A stretch of DNA of 64,000 bases from Marinobacter sp050379415 (GTDB taxonomy: Bacteria; Pseudomonadota; Gammaproteobacteria; Pseudomonadales; Oleiphilaceae): contig NZ_JBNRLS010000006.1 in NCBI RefSeq assembly GCF_050379415.1, positions 42,306 to 106,305 on the forward strand. Reading direction: 5' to 3'. A program made the translations under genes and the position numbers. This document shows positions 34,800 through 46,707 of this stretch, piece by piece. How positions within the stretch are numbered: position 1 is the stretch's first letter; every line of letters starts with the position of its first letter. The notes beneath the pieces were generated by a model. The model had not been told where the DNA came from, did not search any database, and saw only the letters and a list, made by a program, of their open reading frames with translations.

Positions 34800-36095
34800 T
34801 CAGCCCTGACCCTTGATCTCGCTCAGGCCACGGTAAGGCGCCTTGCCATCCAGCGCTTCTTCAATGCGCAGCAGCTGGTTGTACTTGGCAACCCGGTCGG
34901 AACGGCACAGCGAACCGGTCTTGATCTGGCCCGCGCAGGTGGCAACCGCCAGATCCGCGATGGTAGTGTCCTCGGTCTCACCGGAACGGTGGGAGATGAC
35001 CGCGGTGTAGCCCGCATCCTGGGCCATCTTGATGGCATCCAGGGTCTCGGTCAGGCTGCCGATCTGGTTGAACTTGATCAGGATGGAGTTACCAATCCCC
35101 TTATCGATACCCTGCTTCAGGATTTTGGTGTTGGTCACGAACAGATCATCGCCCACCAGCTGAACCTTGGTGCCCAGCTTGTCGGTCAGGACCTTCCAGC
35201 CGTCCCAGTCACTCTCGTCCATACCGTCTTCGATGGAAACGATGGGATAACGCTCGCACAGACCGGCCAGGTAATCGGCAAAGCCTTCAGAATCGAAGCT
35301 TTTACCTTCGCCGGAGAGCTGGTACTGGCCATCCTTGTAGAATTCGGAAGAGGCACAGTCCAGAGCCAGGGTGACGTCTTTGCCCAGCTCGTAGCCCGCT
35401 TTTTCAACCGCTTCCTTGATGGCTGCCAGCGCCGCCTCGTTGGACGGCAGGTTCGGAGCAAAGCCGCCCTCATCACCGACCGCCGTGTTCAGGCCCTGGG
35501 CCTTCAGAACCTTCTTCAGACTATGGAAAATCTCGGCGCCCACACGCAGGGCTTCAGCGAAGCTCTTGGTGGCAACCGGCTGAACCATGAACTCCTGGAT
35601 GTCGACGTTGTTGTCCGCGTGCTCACCACCGTTCAGGATGTTCATCATCGGCACCGGCATGGAGAACTTGCCGGAGGTGCCGTTCACATCGGCAATATGC
35701 TCATACAGCGGCTTGCCCAGGGAGGCAGCAGCGGCTTTGGCGGCAGCCAGGGAAACAGCCAGAATCGCATTCGCACCCAGGTTGGCCTTGTTCTCGGTTC
35801 CGTCCAGATCAATCATCACCTTGTCCAGACCACGCTGATCTGCGGCATCTTTGCCCACCAGAGCATCACGGATCTTGCCGTTCACGGCTTCAACCGCTTT
35901 CAGAACACCCTTGCCAAGGTACCGGGACTTGTCACCATCACGCAGCTCCAGAGCCTCCCGGGAACCGGTCGAAGCGCCGGAAGGTGCGCACGCACTTCCG
36001 ATAGTTCCATCTTCGAGGATAACGTCTGCTTCGACAGTGGGGTTACCACGGGAATCCAGAACCTCGCGGCCCTTGATGTTGGCAATCTTGGTCAT
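34800..36095 (-). CDS. eno: Enolase
   Basis: Glycolytic enzyme converting 2-phosphoglycerate to phosphoenolpyruvate; also a degradosome component in E. coli. The 431-residue product shows EVLDSRGNPTVEADV, APSGASTGSREALELRDGD, the metal ligands in LALDCASSEFY and VSIEDGMDESDWDGW, and the catalytic SHRSGETEDTTIADLAVA with the conserved Lys upstream (LIKFNQIGSLTETL). It is downstream of kdsA with 180 bases between, which hold repeat copy C. Confidence 0.98.
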   Translation of the reverse strand: MTKIANIKGREVLDSRGNPTVEADVILEDGTIGSACAPSGASTGSREALELRDGDKSRYLGKGVLKAVEAVNGKIRDALVGKDAADQRGLDKVMIDLDGTENKANLGANAILAVSLAAAKAAAASLGKPLYEHIADVNGTSGKFSMPVPMMNILNGGEHADNNVDIQEFMVQPVATKSFAEALRVGAEIFHSLKKVLKAQGLNTAVGDEGGFAPNLPSNEAALAAIKEAVEKAGYELGKDVTLALDCASSEFYKDGQYQLSGEGKSFDSEGFADYLAGLCERYPIVSIEDGMDESDWDGWKVLTDKLGTKVQLVGDDLFVTNTKILKQGIDKGIGNSILIKFNQIGSLTETLDAIKMAQDAGYTAVISHRSGETEDTTIADLAVATCAGQIKTGSLCRSDRVAKYNQLLRIEEALDGKAPYRGLSEIKGQG

Positions 36096-36135
36096 TCTTC
36101 TCTGTCTCCAAGTTCGTGTTCAGATTTGGGAGTCA

Positions 36136-36243
36136 GAGCGAGCGGGAACGGCCCTGCGAAAACCGCTACAAGCACGTCCATGTGCGCTTGTTTCGGGCCA
36201 TCCCTGGCCCTCTACATTTTCGCAGGGCCGTTCCCACTCGCTC
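36136..36243 (+). repeat. Three-stem palindromic intergenic element, copy C
   Basis: The outer arms 36144-36162 and 36217-36235 are perfectly complementary over 19 bp. After one mismatch (36143 against 36236) another seven bases pair (GAGCGAG 36136-36142 with CTCGCTC 36237-36243). The core 36163-36216 has hairpin 1 (GCAC-GTCCAT-GTGC) and hairpin 2 (GGGCC-ATCCCT-GGCCC). The core is nearly identical to copy A, but the arm sequence is unrelated. Total length 108 bases, the same as copy A. It lies between kdsA and eno, both on the minus strand. Confidence 0.85.
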
Positions 36244-36275
36244 CCATAGTCCGTATGAAACGCCAACACCGCCAA

Positions 36276-37121
36276 TCAGGCGGTGTCGATGGGTTTAAAA
36301 CTTTTAACCAGGTCATCCACGGCTTTGACCCGCTCAAGGAACGGCTCAAGCTGGCTGAGCCGCAAGGCGCACGGGCCATCACACTTGGCCTGGTCGGGGT
36401 CCGGATGCGCCTCCAGGAACAGACCGGCCAGGCCCTGGGACATACCCGCCAGCGCCAGATCCGTCACCTGGGCACGCCGGCCACCGGCCGAATCGGCTCG
36501 GCCACCCGGCATCTGCAGTGAATGGGTCACATCAAACATCACGGGCACATTCATCGCCTTCATGATGCCGAAGCCGAGCATATCCACCACCAGGTTGTTG
36601 TACCCGAAGCTGCTGCCCCGCTCGCACAGGATCACCTTGTCGTTGCCGGCCTCCTCGCACTTGGTGATGATGTGCTTCATCTCCTGGGGCGCGAGAAACT
36701 GGGCTTTCTTGACGTTGATCACCGCACCGGTCTCGGCCATGGCGACCACCAGATCGGTCTGGCGGCTCAGGAATGCCGGCAACTGGATGATATCGCACAC
36801 TTCCGCCGCCGGGGCCGCCTGGGCAGGCTCGTGAACATCGGAAATAATCGGGACGCCGAACTTGCTCTTGATGTCCGCCAGGATCTGCAACCCCTTCTCA
36901 AGACCGGGGCCACGGAACGAGTGCACGGACGAGCGGTTCGCCTTGTCGAAAGAGGCCTTGAACACGTAAGGGATGCCGAGGCGACCACAGACATCCACAT
37001 ACTTTTCAGCCACCTCGAAGGCCAGCTCCCGGGACTCGAGCACGTTCATTCCGCCGAACAGCACGAATGGCTTGTCGTTGGCGACTTCGATGCCCGAGAC
37101 GTTTACCGTGCTCTGCGCCAT
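36276..37121 (-). CDS. kdsA: 3-deoxy-8-phosphooctulonate synthase
   Basis: KDO-8-phosphate synthase, committing step to the lipopolysaccharide sugar KDO. Signatures are KPFVLFGGMNVLESRELA, the active-site VFKASFDKANRSSVHSFRG in outline, PIISDVHEPAQAA, LPAFLSRQTDLVVAMA and the RGSSFGYNNLVVDMLG block; Asn in GMNVLES suggests the metal-independent class. 281 residues. It begins two bases after pyrG ends, so the genes are co-transcribed. Confidence 0.97.
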   Translation of the reverse strand: MAQSTVNVSGIEVANDKPFVLFGGMNVLESRELAFEVAEKYVDVCGRLGIPYVFKASFDKANRSSVHSFRGPGLEKGLQILADIKSKFGVPIISDVHEPAQAAPAAEVCDIIQLPAFLSRQTDLVVAMAETGAVINVKKAQFLAPQEMKHIITKCEEAGNDKVILCERGSSFGYNNLVVDMLGFGIMKAMNVPVMFDVTHSLQMPGGRADSAGGRRAQVTDLALAGMSQGLAGLFLEAHPDPDQAKCDGPCALRLSQLEPFLERVKAVDDLVKSFKPIDTA

Positions 37122-37123
37122 GC

Positions 37124-38752
37124 TCAGGACTCCTTCTTGTGCGCCAGAGCCGCTTCAACAAATCCCTTGAAAAGCGGGTGACCGTCCCGGGGGGTGGAGG
37201 TGAATTCCGGGTGGAACTGGCAGGCAACGAACCAAGGATGATCCGGAGCTTCCACCACTTCCACCAGTTTGCCGTCGCTGGAGCGGCCAGAGATTTGCAG
37301 GCCCGCACCCTCAAGCGCCGGCAGGAAATGGTTGTTCACCTCATAGCGATGACGATGACGCTCGCGAATGGTCTTCTTGCCGTAACAGTTGGCAATGGTA
37401 GATCCCTCGCTCAGGACACAGTCCTGGGCACCCAGGCGCATGGTGCCGCCCAGATCAGACTCTTCCGTGCGCTCTTCGCGCTCACCGGTGGCATCCAGCC
37501 ATTCGGTAATAAGCCCCACCACCGGCTCCGGGGTATGGGTACGGAATTCGGTGCTGTGAGCATCCTTCAGGCCGGCCACGTTGCGAGCGTATTCAATCAC
37601 TGCTACCTGCATGCCGAGACAAATGCCCAGGTAGGGCACCTTGTTTTCGCGGGCATACTGTACGGTGCGGATCTTGCCTTCAACACCGCGCTCGCCGAAG
37701 CCACCGGGCACCAGGATCGCATCGGCGGACTCAAGCACACGGGTGCCGTCACGCTCGATGTCTTCGGAATCGATGTAGTTGATATTGACCTTGGTGCGAG
37801 TCTTGATGCCCGCGTGCAGCAGGGATTCAATCAGAGACTTGTAGGCATCCAGCAGCTCCATGTACTTGCCGACCATGGCAATGGTCACTTCCTGATCCGG
37901 ATGCATCAGGGCATCGACCACGCTGTCCCACTCGCCCAGGTCCGCGGAGCGTGCATCCAGACCAAACCGCTCGATCACCAGCTGGTCCAGGCCATGCTCG
38001 TGCAGCATGCGCGGAATGGCATAGATAGACTTGGCGTCCTGGAGCGGAATGACGGCGCGCTCTTCCACGTTGGTAAACAGCGCGATCTTGCGGCGGGAGC
38101 TGGCATCCACTTCATGCTCGGAACGGCACAGCAGAATGTCCGGCTGCAGACCGATGGAGCGCATCTCCTTTACGGAGTGCTGGGTCGGCTTGGTCTTGAT
38201 CTCGCCGGCAGTGGCGATATACGGAACCAGTGTCAGGTGCATGAACAGGGCACGCTGGGGACCGACTTCAACCTTCAGCTGACGGCAGGCTTCCAGGAAC
38301 GGCAGGGATTCGATGTCACCCACGGTGCCACCGATCTCGATCAGTGCCACATCCACGCCTGCGGCGCCTTCCACTACCCGGCGTTTGATTTCATCGGTGA
38401 TGTGGGGAATGACCTGCACGGTACCGCCCAGGTAGTCGCCACGCCGCTCCTTACGGATCACTTCCTCGTAGACGCGACCGGTGGTGAAGTTGTTGCGGCG
38501 GCTCATCCGGGTGCGGATGAAACGCTCATAGTGGCCAAGGTCCAGATCGGTTTCCGCGCCATCTTCGGTGACAAAAACCTCACCGTGCTGGAACGGGCTC
38601 ATGGTGCCGGGGTCTACGTTGATGTAGGGGTCCAGCTTGAGAATGGTGACCTTCAGGCCGCGTGCCTCGAGGATGGCTGCCAGGGAGGCAGACGCAATAC
38701 CTTTCCCCAAGGAGGACACGACACCGCCGGTGACGAAAATATAACGCGTCAT
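37124..38752 (-). CDS. pyrG: CTP synthase
   Basis: Glutamine-dependent amination of UTP to CTP. The N-terminal synthetase domain begins TRYIFVTGGVVSSLGKGI, with KLDPYINVDPGTMSPFQHGEVF in outline. The C-terminal class I glutaminase domain has the nucleophile Cys in YLGICLGMQVAVIEYARN and the HPEF motif in ACQFHPEFTSTP. 542 residues, normal length. First gene of pyrG-kdsA-(element)-eno. The gap to tilS is 88 bases. Confidence 0.98.
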   Translation of the reverse strand: MTRYIFVTGGVVSSLGKGIASASLAAILEARGLKVTILKLDPYINVDPGTMSPFQHGEVFVTEDGAETDLDLGHYERFIRTRMSRRNNFTTGRVYEEVIRKERRGDYLGGTVQVIPHITDEIKRRVVEGAAGVDVALIEIGGTVGDIESLPFLEACRQLKVEVGPQRALFMHLTLVPYIATAGEIKTKPTQHSVKEMRSIGLQPDILLCRSEHEVDASSRRKIALFTNVEERAVIPLQDAKSIYAIPRMLHEHGLDQLVIERFGLDARSADLGEWDSVVDALMHPDQEVTIAMVGKYMELLDAYKSLIESLLHAGIKTRTKVNINYIDSEDIERDGTRVLESADAILVPGGFGERGVEGKIRTVQYARENKVPYLGICLGMQVAVIEYARNVAGLKDAHSTEFRTHTPEPVVGLITEWLDATGEREERTEESDLGGTMRLGAQDCVLSEGSTIANCYGKKTIRERHRHRYEVNNHFLPALEGAGLQISGRSSDGKLVEVVEAPDHPWFVACQFHPEFTSTPRDGHPLFKGFVEAALAHKKES

Positions 38753-38840
38753 GCAGATTCCGTGATTATCTGGTTCGGTGAAGGAGGGAGATTGTTCATC
38801 TCAAGATGGGACGCCAGACTACCAGAAAGCCCCCCCTGAC

Positions 38841-40196
38841 TCAATCACAATCCCGTTCCACAAACAGCCGCCAGCCGGCGGCAGGGGCGCCTCCCGAGTA
38901 TTGTCCAGAACACCACAAATCGCCAATTGCGATCAGGGTTTCACCCTTCCCATCCCGGCTGAAAACCAGCGGAATACGTGGCCTCTCCCAGGGCGGAATC
39001 CCCTGCTCCTGCAACCATTTTTTGACCAGTTTTCCGGGCCCATCCGGCACCGGACGGAAACGCTCACCCCCTTGCCTCGTAGATACCCGTATTGCCGGCG
39101 GTGGCTGTTTCTGGCCATCTACCGGAAGCAGCAGGAGGCGCCAGCCTCCCCAACAGAGTGGCTCATCGGGCACAAGCTCTGCGCTTGCCGTCTCCGGTTC
39201 AGGCTGGTCGGGAACCAGATACAACCGCCCCCGGAAACGACGGATGGCAAAGCCCGCACCGAGCAATTCCGGCTTACCGTCTTCCCGGGCATGGATCAGA
39301 TCGGAGATCACCTGCCGCCAGTCCTGTATCGACGGCAGCTCGTAACCGGAAGTCCGGATCCACCAGCGCAACAGGTTTTTCTGTTCCGGGAACGGCAACT
39401 GGTTCAGACGTTCGGTGCACGGATACCGGCCATCGGGCGCACAGTCGCGCCACTGGATCTCTGCCAGCCGGTCGGTCAGTGCCACCTGTTCGGCACAGGC
39501 AGCGGCGGTATGACTGAGCCTGGCATTCAGGCCAGGCCAGCGCTCTTTGAGTTCCGGCAGGATTCTATGCCTGAGAAAATTCCGGTCGAAACGTTCGTCG
39601 ACATTACTCGGATCCTCCACCCACTCCAGACCGGCCTCATTGGCCCATTGAGACAACTGCGCACGGTCGAACTCAAGCAGTGGGCGCACAAGTCGCCCTG
39701 ACCCCAGTGCCCGCTCACTGGGCATACCCGCCAGCCCCCGGGCACCAGTGCCGCGAAGCATTCTGAACAGTACTGTCTCGGTCTGGTCGTCGGCGTGGTG
39801 GGCCATCAGCAGCAAATCACCGGCCTCCAGGATCTCCTCGAACACGGCGTAGCGGGCGTGGCGGGCAGCCTCCTCGATGCCACCGGCGCTGCCCTCGGCT
39901 GTCTCTGCCCGGACATCCACCCGGCGCACGAGCAATGCAATGCCCAGAGCCTCACAGGTCTGGCGGCAGAACTGCTCGGATTGCTCCGAATTGGCCTGTA
40001 ACTGGTGATTGATGTGAACAGCGCGAAGATCGGGACTGCCCGGAAAACAGCAGGCTGCCAAGTGCAGCAGCAGGGTGGAATCCAGACCGCCGCTGAAGGC
40101 GATCCAGAGTCTTTTGTGCGCGGGAAGTGACCTGACCGGAGCGCAGAGTGCCTCCGGCCAGGCAAAACCGGGGACGGGCTTACCGCCCGTTGTCAT
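38841..40196 (-). CDS. tilS: tRNA(Ile)-lysidine synthase
   Basis: N-type ATP pyrophosphatase that converts cytidine-34 of tRNA(Ile)(CAU) to lysidine so that it reads AUA. The PP-loop is IAFSGGLDSTLLLHLA near residue 35, with HINHQLQANSEQSEQFC, HHADDQTETVLFRMLRGTG and NFLRHRILPELKERWP as further family blocks. The C-terminal half is the TilS substrate-binding region. 451 residues. Its start overlaps the 3' end of accA by 17 bases, so expression is likely coupled. Confidence 0.95.
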   Translation of the reverse strand: MTTGGKPVPGFAWPEALCAPVRSLPAHKRLWIAFSGGLDSTLLLHLAACCFPGSPDLRAVHINHQLQANSEQSEQFCRQTCEALGIALLVRRVDVRAETAEGSAGGIEEAARHARYAVFEEILEAGDLLLMAHHADDQTETVLFRMLRGTGARGLAGMPSERALGSGRLVRPLLEFDRAQLSQWANEAGLEWVEDPSNVDERFDRNFLRHRILPELKERWPGLNARLSHTAAACAEQVALTDRLAEIQWRDCAPDGRYPCTERLNQLPFPEQKNLLRWWIRTSGYELPSIQDWRQVISDLIHAREDGKPELLGAGFAIRRFRGRLYLVPDQPEPETASAELVPDEPLCWGGWRLLLLPVDGQKQPPPAIRVSTRQGGERFRPVPDGPGKLVKKWLQEQGIPPWERPRIPLVFSRDGKGETLIAIGDLWCSGQYSGGAPAAGWRLFVERDCD

Positions 40197-41133
40197 AGCG
40201 GGTCAGCCGCTCGTAGCGGCGGGACACCAGCTCGTCCAGGGGCAGCCGGGATAGTTCCGTGACGCCCTTGGTCAGGGTTTCGCGGAGGGATTCCGCCATC
40301 TTTTCCGGATTGCGGTGCGCGCCACCCAGCGGCTCGGGAATAACGTTGTCCGCCAGCCCGAGATCCTTGAGCCGGTCTGCCGTCACACCCATGGCCTCGG
40401 CAGCCTGTGCTGCGTACTCCGCGCTTTTCCAGAGGATGGAGGCACAACCCTCCGGTGAAATAACCGCGTAGGTGGAATACTGAAGCATGTTCAGCTGGTC
40501 GCAGACGCCGATTGCCAGGGCGCCACCGGAGCCACCCTCGCCAATCACCGTGGAGATGATCGGGGTTTTCAGGCGGGACATCACGGCGAGGTTGAACGCA
40601 ATCGCCTCACTCTGGCCCCGCTCCTCGGCACCGATACCGGGATAGGCGCCCGGGGTGTCGATGAAGGTCAGAATGGGCATCTTGAATCGTTCAGCCATTT
40701 CCATCAGGCGCAGGGCCTTGCGGTACCCCTCGGGGCGGGGCATGCCGAAGTTGCGCTTGACCTTGTCCCGGACTTCACGGCCCTTCTGATGGCCGATAAC
40801 CATGACCGGCTTGTCGCCAAGGCGTGCGGTGCCGCCGACAATGGCCTGGTCGTCCGCGTAACGGCGGTCCCCATGCAGCTCGTCGAAATCATCGAAAATC
40901 ATCTCGATGTAATCGAACGTGTAGGGCCGGCGCGGGTGCCGGGCCAGCCGGGCAATATCCCAGGGCTGCAGGTTCGAGAAAATGCTCTCCGTGAGACTGA
41001 CGCTCTTCTTCTTGAGGCGGCTGATCTCATCGGTGATGTTGATGTCTGTGTCGTTACCGACCATGCGAAGCTCTTCAATTTTGGCTTCCAGGTCGGCGAT
41101 CGGCTGTTCAAAATCCAGGTAATTAGGGTTCAT
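40180..41133 (-). CDS. accA: Acetyl-CoA carboxylase carboxyltransferase subunit alpha
   Basis: One half of the carboxyltransferase that makes malonyl-CoA for fatty acid synthesis. The N-terminal helix NPNYLDFEQPIADLEAKIEELR and the crotonase-type core blocks GDRRYADDQAIVGGTARL, VIGHQKGREV, FIDTPGAYPGIGAEERGQSEAIA and IGEGGSGGALAIG are all present. 317 residues. The partner accD is not in the window. It lies between dnaE (105 bases upstream) and tilS. Confidence 0.98.
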   Translation of the reverse strand: MNPNYLDFEQPIADLEAKIEELRMVGNDTDINITDEISRLKKKSVSLTESIFSNLQPWDIARLARHPRRPYTFDYIEMIFDDFDELHGDRRYADDQAIVGGTARLGDKPVMVIGHQKGREVRDKVKRNFGMPRPEGYRKALRLMEMAERFKMPILTFIDTPGAYPGIGAEERGQSEAIAFNLAVMSRLKTPIISTVIGEGGSGGALAIGVCDQLNMLQYSTYAVISPEGCASILWKSAEYAAQAAEAMGVTADRLKDLGLADNVIPEPLGGAHRNPEKMAESLRETLTKGVTELSRLPLDELVSRRYERLTRYDNGR

Positions 41134-41238
41134 GATGTTCCATCATTTTGATTTGCCTGACGACCCGGCGGGCCGCCAAAACCAGAATTTGGGACAAAGA
41201 TAGCAGTGCATAAAGGCCGGCTAAAGCGGACATTGGTC

Positions 41239-44721
<3,483 letters not shown>

Positions 44722-44764
44722 AATATAAGGCTGTTCCTGCTTGTGTTCAGTCGTGGGCGCGGGC

Positions 44765-45229
44765 TCAGCCGCCAATCAACGCCCGGATATCCGCTTCTGT
44801 CTGGGGGCCGAAGCGGGTTTCCAGTAATTCTCCGTCCGGGTTCACGACAAACGTTGCCGGCAATGCCACCGGCACCTGCCAGCCGAACCGGGAAGCGGGA
44901 TCTTCCGCCAGCATGGTGAACTCGATGCCCATCCGCTCACCCAGGTCTACCAGTTCCGCTCCGGTTACGCCGTCAAAGTTGACGCCAAGCACCGCAATAT
45001 CAGGCGCTTTATCCAGTTCGTTCAGTTCCGGGATTTCCTCCAGGCAGGGCTTGCACCATTCGGCCCAGTAATTGACCAGCACCCATTGCCCGCGCAGGCT
45101 GTCCCAGTTCAGACGGGGCCCTTCCGCGCGTTCAAATTCGGTTTTCTGGCAGCCTGACAAAAAAACCGCCACAAGCACAGCTGCAACCATCAACCCTCGG
45201 GTTCGTCCACCCGACACAGGGTACTGCAC
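44765..45229 (-). CDS. TlpA-like thiol:disulfide oxidoreductase lipoprotein
   Basis: Predicted periplasm-facing lipoprotein with a thioredoxin fold. A GTG start at 45229 follows GAGGAG at good spacing. The N-terminus gives a signal segment with lipobox LSGC (VAVFLSGCQKTE), and the redox motif is WCKPC in NYWAEWCKPCLEEIPELN. The cis-Pro loop is PVALPATFVVNPDGE. 154 residues. TlpA/ResA-type proteins reduce specific exported substrates such as apocytochromes; the substrate here is unknown. It is transcribed divergently from arsC. Confidence 0.9.
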   Translation of the reverse strand: MQYPVSGGRTRGLMVAAVLVAVFLSGCQKTEFERAEGPRLNWDSLRGQWVLVNYWAEWCKPCLEEIPELNELDKAPDIAVLGVNFDGVTGAELVDLGERMGIEFTMLAEDPASRFGWQVPVALPATFVVNPDGELLETRFGPQTEADIRALIGG

Positions 45230-45299
45230 GGCAACTCCTCCTGTTAGACTACGGGCCTTTCAAACCCGCTGTATCCATCCCAGACAATCAGGCCAGAAG

Positions 45300-45653
45300 A
45301 TGACAGAACCGACCCGGATTTTCCACAACCCGCGCTGCTCCAAGTCACGTCAAACACTTGAACTGCTTAACGAACGGGGAATCGAGCCGGAGATTATACG
45401 CTACCTGGAAACCCCTCCGACAGCGGAAGAGCTCGGGAATATCCTGGACATGCTGGGGTGCGAGCCCCGGGAACTCATGCGCACCAAGGAAACCGAGTAC
45501 AGGGAGCTGGGCCTGGATAATCCCGAGCTGTCCCGGGAACAGCTGCTCCAGGCGATGTCCGGGCACCCGAAACTGATCGAACGCCCCATTGTGATTCGTA
45601 ATAACAAGGCGGCCCTGGGCAGACCACCGGAGAATGTTCTGACCATTCTGTAA
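45300..45653 (+). CDS. arsC: ArsC family arsenate reductase (glutaredoxin-type)
   Basis: Small thioredoxin-like protein of the glutaredoxin-dependent ArsC family. The start at ATG 45300 gives 117 residues and the motif FHNPRCSKSRQTLELL with the catalytic Cys; ERPIVIRNNKAALGRPPENVL at the C-terminus is also typical and includes the Arg used in substrate binding. It is not beside arsB or arsR. It is instead in the conserved arsC-wrbA-DUF2069 cluster of Pseudomonas relatives, so a general redox or housekeeping role is possible. Confidence 0.9.
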   Translation: MTEPTRIFHNPRCSKSRQTLELLNERGIEPEIIRYLETPPTAEELGNILDMLGCEPRELMRTKETEYRELGLDNPELSREQLLQAMSGHPKLIERPIVIRNNKAALGRPPENVLTIL

Positions 45654-45702
45654 TGTAAAAACCGAATCCAGCTACAAGCCGCCAAGCAAGGAAACCTGTT
45701 CC

Positions 45703-46308
45703 ATGGCAGAGCATGCACCTTACGTCCTGATTCTTTACTACAGCCGCAACGGGCAGACCGCGGAGCTGGCCGGTCAGATCGGCCGGGGCGTTGCCCGGGT
45801 CCCGGGCATCGAGGCCCGCCTGCGTGCCGTGCCGCAGGTGTCCCCCGATACCGAAGCGAGCTTGCCGCCGGTACCTGATGAGGGGGCGCCCTATGCCACC
45901 AAGGCCGACCTCGCCGGATGCTCCGGGCTGGCCATTGGCAGCCCCACACGCTTCGGCAACATGGCGGCACCTCTGAAACATTTTCTCGATACCACGGGTG
46001 ACCTGTGGCTGAGCGGCGCCCTGGCCGGCAAACCTGCCGGTGCTTTCACGTCAACCGGCAGCCTCCACGGTGGCCAGGAAACCACCCTGATGACCATGAT
46101 GATGCCTTTACTGCACCATGGCATGGTGTTGTGCGGCCTGCCCTACACCGAGCAGGCACTGAGAGAGACCGAATCCGGGGGAACTCCCTACGGCCCCTCC
46201 CACTGGGCCGGTACCGCTGAACAGCTACCGCTGAGTGAACACGAGAAAACCCTGTGCCAGGCCTTCGGCCAACGCCTGGCAACCCTGGCCCTTAAACTGT
46301 CCGACTGA
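45703..46308 (+). CDS. wrbA: NAD(P)H:quinone oxidoreductase, WrbA family
   Basis: FMN-dependent flavodoxin-like quinone reductase that carries out two-electron reduction of quinones. The FMN phosphate loop is LYYSRNGQTAELA, followed by GSPTRFGNMAAPLKHFLDTTGDLWLSGALAGKPAGAFTSTGS in outline and ESGGTPYGPSHWAG near the C-terminus, which are WrbA-specific. 201 residues. It lies between arsC and the DUF2069 gene, 14 bases before the latter, on the same strand. Confidence 0.95.
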   Translation: MAEHAPYVLILYYSRNGQTAELAGQIGRGVARVPGIEARLRAVPQVSPDTEASLPPVPDEGAPYATKADLAGCSGLAIGSPTRFGNMAAPLKHFLDTTGDLWLSGALAGKPAGAFTSTGSLHGGQETTLMTMMMPLLHHGMVLCGLPYTEQALRETESGGTPYGPSHWAGTAEQLPLSEHEKTLCQAFGQRLATLALKLSD

Positions 46309-46322
46309 ACCGGAAAGCAACC

Positions 46323-46682
46323 ATGCTCCACAACGCAAACGCCAAACTGACTGCCCGGCTGACCATTCTGCTGTACCTGGCGGTGCTGGCGACCCTCATT
46401 GCCACCACGTTTTTCCCCGCGCCGGTTGAAGGGGTTTCCATCACCCTGATGCTGGCAGTAAAACTGGTACCCCTGCTGGCCTTTGCCGTGCCGGTATTCC
46501 GGGGCCACAATCGCGGCTACATCTGGATGGCCTTCGTGGTGATCTTCTACTTCACCCAGGCGGTGGTGTCAGCCTGGCTCAGCGAGGGCGCGCCCGGCCC
46601 GGTATTGTTGACGGTGCTGACGCTGCTACTGTTCGTCGTTGCCATGGTTCACCTGAAGGTAAATCGTCCGCAGGCAAGCTGA
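46323..46682 (+). CDS. DUF2069 domain-containing membrane protein
   Basis: A 119-residue inner-membrane protein with four predicted hydrophobic helices (ILLYLAVLATLIATTFF, LMLAVKLVPLLAFAVPVF, YIWMAFVVIFYFTQAVVSAW, VLLTVLTLLLFVVAMVHL). The family is of unknown function and consistently follows wrbA in gammaproteobacteria, as here. Last gene of the arsC-wrbA-DUF2069 unit and convergent with the DUF3080 gene. Confidence 0.87.
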   Translation: MLHNANAKLTARLTILLYLAVLATLIATTFFPAPVEGVSITLMLAVKLVPLLAFAVPVFRGHNRGYIWMAFVVIFYFTQAVVSAWLSEGAPGPVLLTVLTLLLFVVAMVHLKVNRPQAS

Positions 46683-46707
46683 CTCTCGCGGGCAGGCCTA
46701 CCCCCTA

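Noticed and set aside
16816..36243. Interpretation of the three palindromic elements as transcription terminators
   Set aside because: No U-tract follows the outer stem on either strand in any copy, and clear U-tract terminators are used elsewhere in the window (for example 34700-34744).
34989..36521. 510-codon open frame opposite eno running through repeat copy C
   Set aside because: Shadow of eno and kdsA. It shares a short peptide with the shadow frame at 16602-16952 only because both cross the same repeat core.
37067..38839. 590-codon open frame opposite pyrG and kdsA
   Set aside because: Antisense shadow spanning two real genes; no family features and no ribosome site.
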